Shown here in pieces: positions 1 through 4,538 of a stretch of 6,668 nucleotides of DNA. Numbering within the stretch: position 1 is the first letter of the stretch; each line of letters starts with the position of its first letter. The stretch is from positions 1-6,668 of the forward strand of contig NZ_JBLKSS010000193.1 in NCBI RefSeq assembly GCF_047607725.1. The letters run 5' to 3'. Origin of the DNA: JBLKSS01 sp047607725. GTDB lineage: Bacteria; Pseudomonadota; Gammaproteobacteria; Enterobacterales; Enterobacteriaceae. The position numbers and the translations under genes were made by a program. Below the pieces are notes generated by a model. That model was given only the letters and a program-made list of their open reading frames with translations. It was not told the DNA's origin and did not search any database.

Positions 1-1
1 A

Positions 2-55
2 GGCGAATCACTACGCAAAGAGCAAGGAGTAGCCAGCACAGGAAAAATAGACTAA
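2..55 (+). CDS. possible C-terminal tail of an upstream gene
   Basis: One frame is open from the left edge of the window and reads GESLRKEQGVASTGKID before a TAA at 53-55. The composition, a charged helix-like stretch followed by a short tail, would suit the end of a phage protein. The stop lies 14 bases before the next possible start at position 70, which is normal operon spacing. Seventeen codons are too few to name a family, and an open stretch this short can arise by chance. Confidence 0.25.
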   Translation, partial: GESLRKEQGVASTGKID

Positions 56-69
56 AACCGAGTCAGAAG

Positions 70-198
70 ATGAGCGAACACGTGATCGAATATCACTGGA
101 ATGGGTGATCGGAAAATATCGGAATAACTGATCGGGTGTCGCCGGAACAGATGATCGGATACGTCGGAATCTGCACATTGAGGAAAAATGATGAATAG
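70..198 (+). pseudogene. probable small phage ORF interrupted by an in-frame TGA
   Basis: From the ATG at 70 the frame reads MSEHVIEYHWNG, meets TGA at 106-108, then continues without another stop as SENIGITDRVSPEQMIGYVG and ends ICTLRKNDE before TAG at 196-198. The stretch after the TGA has ordinary protein composition. The TAG overlaps the ATG of the exonuclease gene by eight bases (191-198), as in translationally coupled phage genes. The simplest reading is a protein of about 42 residues whose codon 13 (TGG or CGA) became TGA. I do not recognise a family. The alternative is that the DNA here is a non-coding repeat array, because a diverged 23-bp tandem repeat covers the same bases. Confidence 0.4.
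83..174 (+). repeat. four diverged 23-bp tandem repeats (TGATCG-N8/9-GGAA)
   Basis: Four units of 23 bp start at 83, 106, 129 and 152. Each begins TGATCG and carries GGAA 8 or 9 bases later. Each unit also splits into halves of 11-12 bp with an ATCGGAA-like core, so the core recurs about once per helical turn; a weaker half-unit (TGAGCGAACACG) precedes at 71-82. The period is not a multiple of three, so the repeat is not a peptide repeat. It could be an array of protein-binding sites just upstream of the exonuclease gene, or a remnant of slippage. No inverted symmetry or known consensus was recognised. Confidence 0.5.
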
Positions 199-938
199 AC
201 CCATGAATAACGTGATGCTCGATATCGAAACGCTGAGTAAAAAAGCCGGCTGCCCGATATTGTCAGTGGCGGCGGTGATGTTTGAGCCGGCAACGGGGCG
301 CTTACGTTGGACATACGTTTTATGAGCGTATCGATTATCAGGCCGCACTCAAATACGGTGAGCCAGAGGAAGACACCCTGCTGTGGTGGCAAAAACAAAG
401 TGATGAGGCGTGTCACGAAGCCTTTAGCGGTAAAGCGCGTCCCGACGTCGTCGCTCGTGCCTTGCGTCATTTCATTGCCACCCACTGCGCTAAACCTCGC
501 GTGCCCTGGGGTAACGGCGCGGTATTCGATATTGCCCTGCTGGAAAGCTGGTTCGACCGCGTTGACCCACAAAAAGACGACCAGGGCAATGACCGCTACC
601 CCTGGTCATTCTGGGATGTCGCCGACCTGCGCACGCTGGTACGGCTGTCGAGAATGGATGTGCGAGCCATCACGTTTGCCGGTGAAAAGCATCACGCGCT
701 GGATGATGCCCTGCACCAGGTCAAGATAGCGCATGCCGCCTGGCAACGATTATTTCCTGATGATGGCAAGTCTTATGCGTCAGTAATCGAATACCAGCTT
801 GCCCAATGCAAGCGCGCCTTGACCGCCCTGGGGTTATTGCCCCCAGTGCCTTTCTTCAATGAGAGGGGGATGCATTCGCCGGGACAACATCCTCATGCGG
901 TTAACCTTCGGAATGACGCTCATGAAAAATCTGATTAA
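191..938 (+). pseudogene. DEDDh-type 3'-5' exonuclease, frameshifted
   Basis: This looks like a phage exonuclease of the DnaQ/RNase T superfamily, probably the Rv2179c-like group (PF16473) common in enterobacterial prophages, which removes nucleotides from 3' ends using two metal ions. The first part from ATG 191, with GAGGA at 180-184 as ribosome site, carries motif I, LDIET (D11, E13). After codon 37 the frame must change: the first frame stops with TGA just past position 320, while the frame three-based at 282 continues GHTFYERIDYQAALKYGEPE. One extra base at about 300-308 explains this. Motif II is WGNGAVFDIALLESW (Asp at 528-530) and motif III is HHALDD (His 690-692, Asp 705-707), so all catalytic positions survive at DNA level. 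Without the shift it would have about 249 residues. The last 30 or so residues look unlike the family and overlap the next gene by 17 bases, so the native end is uncertain. A downstream TTG start at 282 would lack motif I. Confidence 0.8.
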
Positions 939-1396
939 AATTGTGCATACGGGTAAAAATAAACTCGGCTGGGATGAGGAGACCTATCGCGGCGTCCTGC
1001 TGCGCGAGACCGGTAAAAATAGCGCCAAGGACTGTACTGCCGCCGAGCTGGCGCGCGTGGTGCGCTAATATGCGCGGTCAGGGCTTTACCACGTTACCCA
1101 AACATGGCCGCAAGCCGCGTGTGGCGGCGGGACGTCAGGGGATGCTCAGCAAGATTGAGGCGCTGCTGGCCAGCGCCGGGCGGCCCTGGGGCTACCTCGA
1201 TGACATGGTTGCGCGCATGCTAGGCGAAAAAAGGCCCGTAGAATGGCTCGATGATGCGCAGGTGCGCCAGCTGATGCAGATGCTGATTATGGATGCCAAA
1301 CGGCACGGGAGGCTGTGTTGCAACCGTCGCTCCAGCCGGATTACGCCGAGGTGCAGGCGCTGTTACCAGAGTCTGTGCAGCAGATTGCCGGCCTGA
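922..1396 (+). pseudogene. gemA: GemA / Mu gp16-like regulatory protein (DUF1018), frameshifted
   Basis: The opening MKNLIKIVHTGKNKLGWDEE is typical of the GemA/gp16 family (DUF1018), early or middle proteins of Mu-like phages thought to affect host gene expression. ATG 922 is preceded by GGAA at 910-913. The first frame ends ELARVVR with TAA at 1066-1068. The rest of the family, starting MRGQGFTTLPKHGRKPRVAA and including WGYLDDMVARML and LMQMLIMDAKRHGR, lies in the next frame. Changing CTAATATG to CTATATG at about 1066-1070 rejoins them as RVVRYMRGQGF, so a single inserted A explains the break. Downstream of MDAKRHGR at about 1310 the frame stays open to TGA 1394-1396 through a Cys/Arg-rich stretch that overlaps the activator gene and looks unlike the family; the native stop may have been lost or lie elsewhere. 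Confidence 0.8.
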
Positions 1397-1770
1397 TAGG
1401 CTTTCCGGCCACCGAGGCACTTATCCGTCATTTCGGCGGGGTGCCGTTTCGCATCGGCAAGGGGTTGCGCGGCGCGGGGGAGTGACGAATTGCTCTGCTG
1501 CAGAAAGTTCTGACGCCGGCGCAGGTGGCGCTGCTGATGCGCCATTTTGGTGGCGAGGAGCTGTATATCCCCCGTTGTGACAAGACGTGGCGCGCCTGGC
1601 GTAACCGCTGCTTTCTGGCCGAGCTGGACCGGCTGCTGGCTGAGGGGGAGTCCACCACCATGGCCCTGACGCTATTGTGCCCGCGCTATGGCATCGCCGC
1701 TACCCGCGCCCGCGAACTGGTGCGGCAGCGTCAGGCGGGGCCGCCGCCCGAGCAACCCACCCTGTTCTGA
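1318..1770 (+). pseudogene. mor: Mor/C-family late or middle transcription activator with in-frame TGA
   Basis: The Mor/C family (PF08765) are dimeric activators of Mu-like phages that bind just upstream of the -35 region of middle (Mor) or late (C) promoters. The N-terminal dimerisation part reads QIAGLIGFPATEALIRHFGG, then codon 56 is TGA (1483-1485), then the same frame goes on ALLQKVLTPAQVALLMRHFG with the family motif FGGEELYIPRC. The helix-turn-helix follows from about RNRCFLAELDRLL to YGIAATRARELVRQ. The TGA splits the dimerisation domain from the DNA-binding domain and could be a CGA-to-TGA change. The start is taken as TTG 1318 because GGGAGG at 1307-1312 sits five bases before it; it lies inside the end of the gemA frame. 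Full length would be about 150 residues against roughly 130 for Mu Mor. Because it stands directly before the lysis genes, it may act as the C-type late activator; the sequence alone does not decide between Mor and C. A short protein from ATG 1525 could carry only the DNA-binding half. Confidence 0.82.
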
Positions 1771-1826
1771 GTATTACCCTCTACGCCCCCGTCATCGGCA
1801 CCGCCGGCCGCCTTTCGCCACAATAG

Positions 1827-1852
1827 CCTCATGTTCTGCATGAGGTTTTTTT
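1827..1852 (+). terminator. rho-independent terminator abutting the amidase start
   Basis: A perfect 7-bp stem, CCTCATG (1827-1833) with CATGAGG (1839-1845), has a TTCTG loop and is followed by seven T residues (1846-1852). It stands 56 bases after the activator stop and its last T is next to the ATG of the amidase. The 3' arm contains GAGG, seven bases before that ATG, so the same hairpin also holds the likely ribosome site of the amidase. Confidence 0.75.
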
Positions 1853-2329
1853 ATGTCCCGCGCCATTCATCGCATCATCATTCACTGCGCCGCCACGCCC
1901 AATGGCCGTGTCCTGGGCCGAGACGGCGAAAACGCCGCCCAGGTGATTGACCGCTGGCACCGGGCCCGCGGTTTTCACCGTGACGCTCCGGCCAATGATA
2001 ACGGGTTGAGCAGCATTGGCTACCACTGGGTGATTGACGCTGACGGTCAGCTGCTGACAGGGCGCGATATGGAAAAAGTGGGTGCCCATGTGCGCGGCTA
2101 TAACGCCGATTCACTGGGTCTCTGTCTGGTGGGCACCGATCAGTTTACTTCTACGCAGTGTGCCGTGCTGCGCACTCAGGTACTGACGCTGCGTCTGCGG
2201 TGGCCCGAGGCCACTCTGCACGGCCATAATGAATTTTCCAACAAGTTGTGTCCGGGCTTTTCGGTGCCCCGCTGGGTAGCGGGGGACTTCGCGCCGCTGA
2301 GCGACCATCTGTGTGAGCTTATCCCATGA
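1853..2329 (+). CDS. endolysin, N-acetylmuramoyl-L-alanine amidase (T7 lysozyme type)
   Basis: This intact 158-residue protein is an Amidase_2 family (PF01510) zinc amidase that cuts the bond between N-acetylmuramic acid and L-alanine in peptidoglycan. Against T7 lysozyme (ligands H17, H122, C130; catalytic Y46, K128) the matching residues are H11 in IIIHCAATP, Y57 in IGYHWVID, H125, K131 and C133 in HGHNEFSNKLCPGF; the spacings H-K of 6 and H-C of 8 are the same. There is no signal peptide, so it should need a holin to reach the wall. The start ATG 1853 follows GAGG (1842-1845), which lies inside the terminator stem. The stop overlaps the next start as ATGA (2326-2329). It leads the lysis block and looks functional. 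Confidence 0.92.
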   Translation: MSRAIHRIIIHCAATPNGRVLGRDGENAAQVIDRWHRARGFHRDAPANDNGLSSIGYHWVIDADGQLLTGRDMEKVGAHVRGYNADSLGLCLVGTDQFTSTQCAVLRTQVLTLRLRWPEATLHGHNEFSNKLCPGFSVPRWVAGDFAPLSDHLCELIP

Positions 2330-2581
2330 TGGCGCGTCTGGCTGAGCTTGTCACCAATCCCGAGGGGCAGCTATCGACCTCGGATGTGATTATCGTCGGT
2401 GCGTTTCTGGTCAGCTCCCTGGTGCTGCTGGGCTGTTGCCTGGAGCCGTCAGGAGACCGACCTGACGCTCGGGGTCTATCTCGGCTCCTGGGTCACCCAT
2501 GGCGGCGGCGCGCGCTTTAGCGCCGGGCGGCGCGCCCGTAAACAGGGAGGAGGCGATGACGCTGTTACTCGCACTGAGTAA
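2326..2581 (+). pseudogene. small membrane protein, possible holin (DUF2644-like), frameshifted
   Basis: The N-terminal part reads MMARLAELVTNPEGQLSTSD followed by a membrane segment, VIIVGAFLVSSLVLLGCCLE, at residues 21-40. The NPEGQLSTSD turn before a membrane helix recalls the DUF2644 proteins of FluMu-like prophages, from memory. In the starting frame the protein ends in an Arg-rich nonsense tail at 2520. The next frame gives a more protein-like continuation, ETDLTLGVYLGSWVTHGGGA, with a second weak hydrophobic stretch and a basic tail, and stops at TAA 2579-2581. One extra base at about 2440-2456, probably one G in the TCAGGAG stretch, accounts for the break. Its place between amidase and spanin is the usual place of a holin, but two weak helices and no known motif leave that as inference. 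It overlaps the spanin gene by 26 bases. Confidence 0.6.
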
Positions 2582-3167
2582 ATTCATCAGCCGTCCGTGG
2601 TGGATAGTTGTGCTGGTTGCCGGTCTGGCTGGCGGTGCAGGCTACTGGCGCGGCGCTCAGCAGGCGCGCCTGGTCGCCCGGGCAACGCTCGCCCCCCGGC
2701 AGGCCGAGTGTGAAGCCCGGCAACGCCAGCAGGCGCAGGCCACACAACAGGTGCTGGAAGCCGCCCTGGCCCGGCAGCAACAGCTGCAGGGGGCCAATGA
2801 CCGGCTCAGCGCGCAGCTGGAGACCACACAGCACGCCCTGACGCTGAAAACCCAACAGTTACACAGGAGTATTGCCCATGCGGTGGTTCATGATGGCGCT
2901 GCTTATACCGGTCTGGGGCCTGATGGGCTGCAGCGCTACCACGCCGCCCTCGGCTACCCCGCCGACGATAATGCTTCCCTGTCCGCATCCGCCGGCCAAC
3001 CTGCTGGTACTGCCACCCATGCCGCCGCCCCTGTAAGGGGGGTTGGCCCGGAGGCGTTGCTGCACCACATCAGCGACTACGGGGCCTGGTGTCTGACCCA
3101 GCAGGCACAGCTACAGGCGCTGAATGCTTTCTATAGTGCACAGGAGAGACCGCGCGATGAGCCTTGA
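2556..3167 (+). CDS. Rz-like inner-membrane spanin
   Basis: This 203-residue protein has the build of an i-spanin: a short N-terminal cytoplasmic part, one membrane anchor (about residues 14-31, PWWIVVLVAGLAGGAGYW), then a long Gln/Ala/Arg-rich helix from about residue 45 to 105 that should form a periplasmic coiled coil. The C-terminal part reads HHISDYGAWCLTQQAQLQAL and should meet the outer-membrane partner. Spanins fuse the inner and outer membranes as the last step of lysis. It is longer than lambda Rz (about 150 residues), and the extra Ala/Gly/Pro-rich stretch is exactly where the Rz1-like gene is embedded in another frame. The start ATG 2556 has GGGAGGAGG (2545-2553) just upstream; a longer reading from 2499 would include the tail of the previous gene and lacks that site. 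It overlaps the next gene by 11 bases. Confidence 0.75.
   Translation: MTLLLALSKFISRPWWIVVLVAGLAGGAGYWRGAQQARLVARATLAPRQAECEARQRQQAQATQQVLEAALARQQQLQGANDRLSAQLETTQHALTLKTQQLHRSIAHAVVHDGAAYTGLGPDGLQRYHAALGYPADDNASLSASAGQPAGTATHAAAPVRGVGPEALLHHISDYGAWCLTQQAQLQALNAFYSAQERPRDEP
2878..3036 (+). CDS. Rz1-like outer-membrane spanin lipoprotein, embedded in the Rz gene
   Basis: In the +1 frame of the Rz-like gene an ORF of 52 codons starts MRWFMMALLIPVWGLMGC and ends at TAA 3034-3036. It is a clear lipoprotein: Arg at position 2, a hydrophobic core, lipobox LMGC with C18 as the acylated residue, and Ser at +2, which permits sorting to the outer membrane. The mature chain is about 35 residues with 13 prolines (TPPSATPP, PCPHPPA, LPPMPPPL), the hallmark of Rz1 o-spanins. 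A strong AGGAG at 2865-2869 sits eight bases before the ATG. The gene is nested completely within Rz, as lambda Rz1 is. With Rz it should form the complex that spans the periplasm and disrupts the outer membrane. A chance frame would hardly combine signal peptide, lipobox, proline-rich tail and ribosome site. Confidence 0.88.
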   Translation: MRWFMMALLIPVWGLMGCSATTPPSATPPTIMLPCPHPPANLLVLPPMPPPL

Positions 3168-3399
3168 CCTGGCATTCAATATTGCCCTGAGCCTGCTATC
3201 GGCACTCGGCGGCCTGTGGCTTAAAAGCGTCAGTGAAGAACTCCGACGCCTGCAGTATGAACTGACCCAGGTACGGCAGGACTATCAGCGGCATGAGGAT
3301 GCACAGCGCGACCTGCAGCTGATGACCGGCATGATGCAGGACATCAAGGACAGTATTCAACGTATTGATAACAAGCTCGACCGCAAGGCCGACAAATAA
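3157..3399 (+). CDS. small membrane-anchored coiled-coil protein (DUF2730-like)
   Basis: An 80-residue protein begins MSLDLAFNIALSLLSALGGL, a membrane helix (about residues 4-22), and continues as a charged helix with heptad-like spacing (SEELRRLQYELTQVRQDYQR, then DIKDSIQRIDNKLDRKADK) that should be a coiled coil. Size, build and position between the lysis genes and the terminase match the DUF2730 proteins (Mu gp25/gp26 neighbourhood); I assign this by memory of the family, and its role is not known. AGGAG at 3142-3146 lies ten bases before ATG 3157, and the start overlaps the spanin stop by 11 bases. The gene is intact. Confidence 0.7.
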   Translation: MSLDLAFNIALSLLSALGGLWLKSVSEELRRLQYELTQVRQDYQRHEDAQRDLQLMTGMMQDIKDSIQRIDNKLDRKADK

Positions 3400-3414
3400 C
3401 GAGGAGCCTTATTC

Positions 3415-3606
3415 ATGGAACCACTGGATGTGATGTCGCCGGTGTTGGCAGAGCTGCGCACCATTCGTACCCAGCTCGACGGTATCGACCGCCGCCTTGA
3501 CCGCCTGCAGGTGAAAGGCGCACGGGCCGGGGCCACCGCCGGTGCAGTGACCGGTGGCGTGGTCGCCACCGGGCTGGCGCTGATTCGGGCGCGGCTGGGG
3601 GTGTAA
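3415..3606 (+). CDS. small coiled-coil protein with glycine-rich hydrophobic C-terminus
   Basis: This 63-residue protein is not one I recognise. The first half, VLAELRTIRTQLDGIDRRLD, is a charged amphipathic helix like the one in the gene before. The second half, GARAGATAGAVTGGVVATGL, is a glycine/alanine-rich hydrophobic stretch that could cross a membrane, so the order of the two parts is the reverse of its neighbour. AGGAG at 3402-3406 is eight bases before ATG 3415. Its stop TAA shares the A with the next ATG (TAATG at 3604-3608), which points to coupled translation with the DUF1804 gene. It is intact. Confidence 0.75.
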   Translation: MEPLDVMSPVLAELRTIRTQLDGIDRRLDRLQVKGARAGATAGAVTGGVVATGLALIRARLGV

Positions 3607-4106
3607 TGGCGCATCCCAAGGCCACCCGCGAGGGGCTGCGCCGGGCCTATGTGTTCGGCAACCTGTCTCTGGAGTTGGCGGCAATCCAGTGCAGCGTCAG
3701 CGTGCATTCTGCCCGGCGCTGGAAAAAAGAGGCGCTGGACAATGGCGATGACTGGGAGGTGATACGCAGCGCCCATCTGCTGGCCAGCGGCGCACCGGAA
3801 GATATCGCACGCTCCATCCTGACCAGCCTGATGGCACAGTTTCAGGAGACGCTGGAAAAGGTCAACCTGGCTGACACAGTGACGGCATCAGAGCGGGTTG
3901 AGCTGCTGGCACGCTTAACAGATGCGTGGAGCAAGTCGATTGCCGCCAGCAAAAAAATTCTGCCCGAGACCAGCCAGCTGGCCACCGCCATGGAGACCCT
4001 GAAGCTGCTCTCGGCGTTTATTCAGGACAAACACCCCCGGCATCTGGCGGCGTTTGTTGACATTCTTGAGGCTTTCGGGCCGGTACTGGAAAAACATTAT
4101 GGCTAA
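3606..4106 (+). CDS. DUF1804 protein, probable small terminase subunit
   Basis: The 166-residue protein begins MAHPKATREGLRRAYVFGNL and carries an N-terminal helix-turn-helix (SLELAAIQCSVSVHSARRWK, about residues 21-40). The middle is helical (EDIARSILTSLMAQFQETLE) and the end reads AAFVDILEAFGPVLEKHYG. This matches DUF1804 (PF08822), which in many Mu-like prophages lies directly upstream of the large terminase and is taken to be the small subunit that recognises phage DNA. Length is normal for the family and no disruption is seen. It starts in the stop codon of the gene before and overlaps the next ATG by eight bases. Small-subunit function is inferred from position and the HTH. Confidence 0.85.
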   Translation: MAHPKATREGLRRAYVFGNLSLELAAIQCSVSVHSARRWKKEALDNGDDWEVIRSAHLLASGAPEDIARSILTSLMAQFQETLEKVNLADTVTASERVELLARLTDAWSKSIAASKKILPETSQLATAMETLKLLSAFIQDKHPRHLAAFVDILEAFGPVLEKHYG

Positions 4107-4299
4107 TCAATTAGTTGAAATCCGGGATGACGTGGCCGTTATCGCGGGGGAAATCACCAAGGTCTGGGTCAGCAACGGCGGCGAGGCGTTTGTCAAGCTG
4201 CGCGACGGCGCGGTGCATACCGTGGATGCCGCCTATGGCGAAACCCCCTTTCAGGCGTCGACACGCATCAAGGCCCAGATAGAGGCGGCGCTGGCATGA
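4099..4299 (+). CDS. small hypothetical late protein, 66 residues, first of a similar pair
   Basis: The frame from ATG 4099 reads MANQLVEIRDDVAVIAGEIT, then strands around KVWVSNGGEAFVKLRDGAVH, and ends in a helix, STRIKAQIEAALA. It looks like a small beta-alpha domain. I do not recognise a family. It starts within the end of the DUF1804 gene (8-base overlap) and stops as ATGA over the start of the next gene, so the set is tightly coupled. It aligns over almost all its length with the next protein, which suggests an old duplication. A function in packaging or head assembly is possible only by position. Confidence 0.75.
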   Translation: MANQLVEIRDDVAVIAGEITKVWVSNGGEAFVKLRDGAVHTVDAAYGETPFQASTRIKAQIEAALA

Positions 4300-4508
4300 A
4301 ACAACTGGTCAAGCTGTTACCGGGTGTGTACCTCGACCCAGCAGAGGTCAGTGCCGTCAGGGTCACCGGCGAGGATGTGTCTGTCGGTCTGGGCGGCGGT
4401 GCGCATTTTTTGTGCCTGGCGAGTGTCGCCGGCAGCGTTGACACGGTGGCCGAGACCCTGGTGTCGCGCATCAATGCGGTACTGGCTGAGCGTCATCATG
4501 GCGTGTAA
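4296..4508 (+). CDS. small hypothetical late protein, 70 residues, second of a similar pair
   Basis: The protein begins MKQLVKLLPGVYLDPAEVSA, goes on with strands VRVTGEDVSVGLGGG and ends in a helix, ETLVSRINAVLAERHHGV. It has no recognised domain, though the pattern of a DP-x-x-V turn, a strand pair and a G-rich turn loosely recalls FlbD-type small proteins; that likeness is weak. The shared plan with the preceding protein is: LV-hydrophobic start, (G/A)E(I/V)-x-x-V, V-x-L-x-x-G-(A)-(x)H, then a helix ending in INAVLA or IEAALA. The start overlaps the previous stop (ATGA), and its own TAA (4506-4508) lies inside a palindrome. Confidence 0.75.
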   Translation: MKQLVKLLPGVYLDPAEVSAVRVTGEDVSVGLGGGAHFLCLASVAGSVDTVAETLVSRINAVLAERHHGV

Positions 4509-4520
4509 ACCGCGTTTACA
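4504..4520. promoter_or_regulatory. perfect 17-bp palindrome before the terminase gene
   Basis: TGTAAAC (4504-4510) and GTTTACA (4514-4520) form an exact inverted repeat around CGC. It overlaps the stop codon of the gene before and ends 18 bases before the terminase ATG. As RNA it could form a 7-bp hairpin with a tight loop; as DNA it could be an operator. No T-run follows, so it is not a standard terminator. Function is unknown. Confidence 0.4.
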
Positions 4521-4538
4521 GGGGATTTAAAGCGAGAT

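Noticed and set aside
93..572. Open frame on the - strand over the exonuclease gene (159 codons)
   Set aside because: It is antisense to a protein with clear DEDDh motifs, has no ribosome site I could see and no recognisable domain; its length reflects the base composition of the gene opposite.
1293..1580. Open + frame of 95 codons across the gemA/activator junction
   Set aside because: Gly/Ala/Arg-rich product with no family likeness; the activator in the neighbouring frame explains the bases.
1801..1820. GC-rich CCGGCCGCC stretch before the terminator as a second hairpin
   Set aside because: The possible pairing is short and imperfect and no T-run follows.
2806..3068. Two - strand frames over the spanin region
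   Set aside because: Low-complexity Gly/Arg/Ser products opposite two well-supported + strand genes; no start signals seen.
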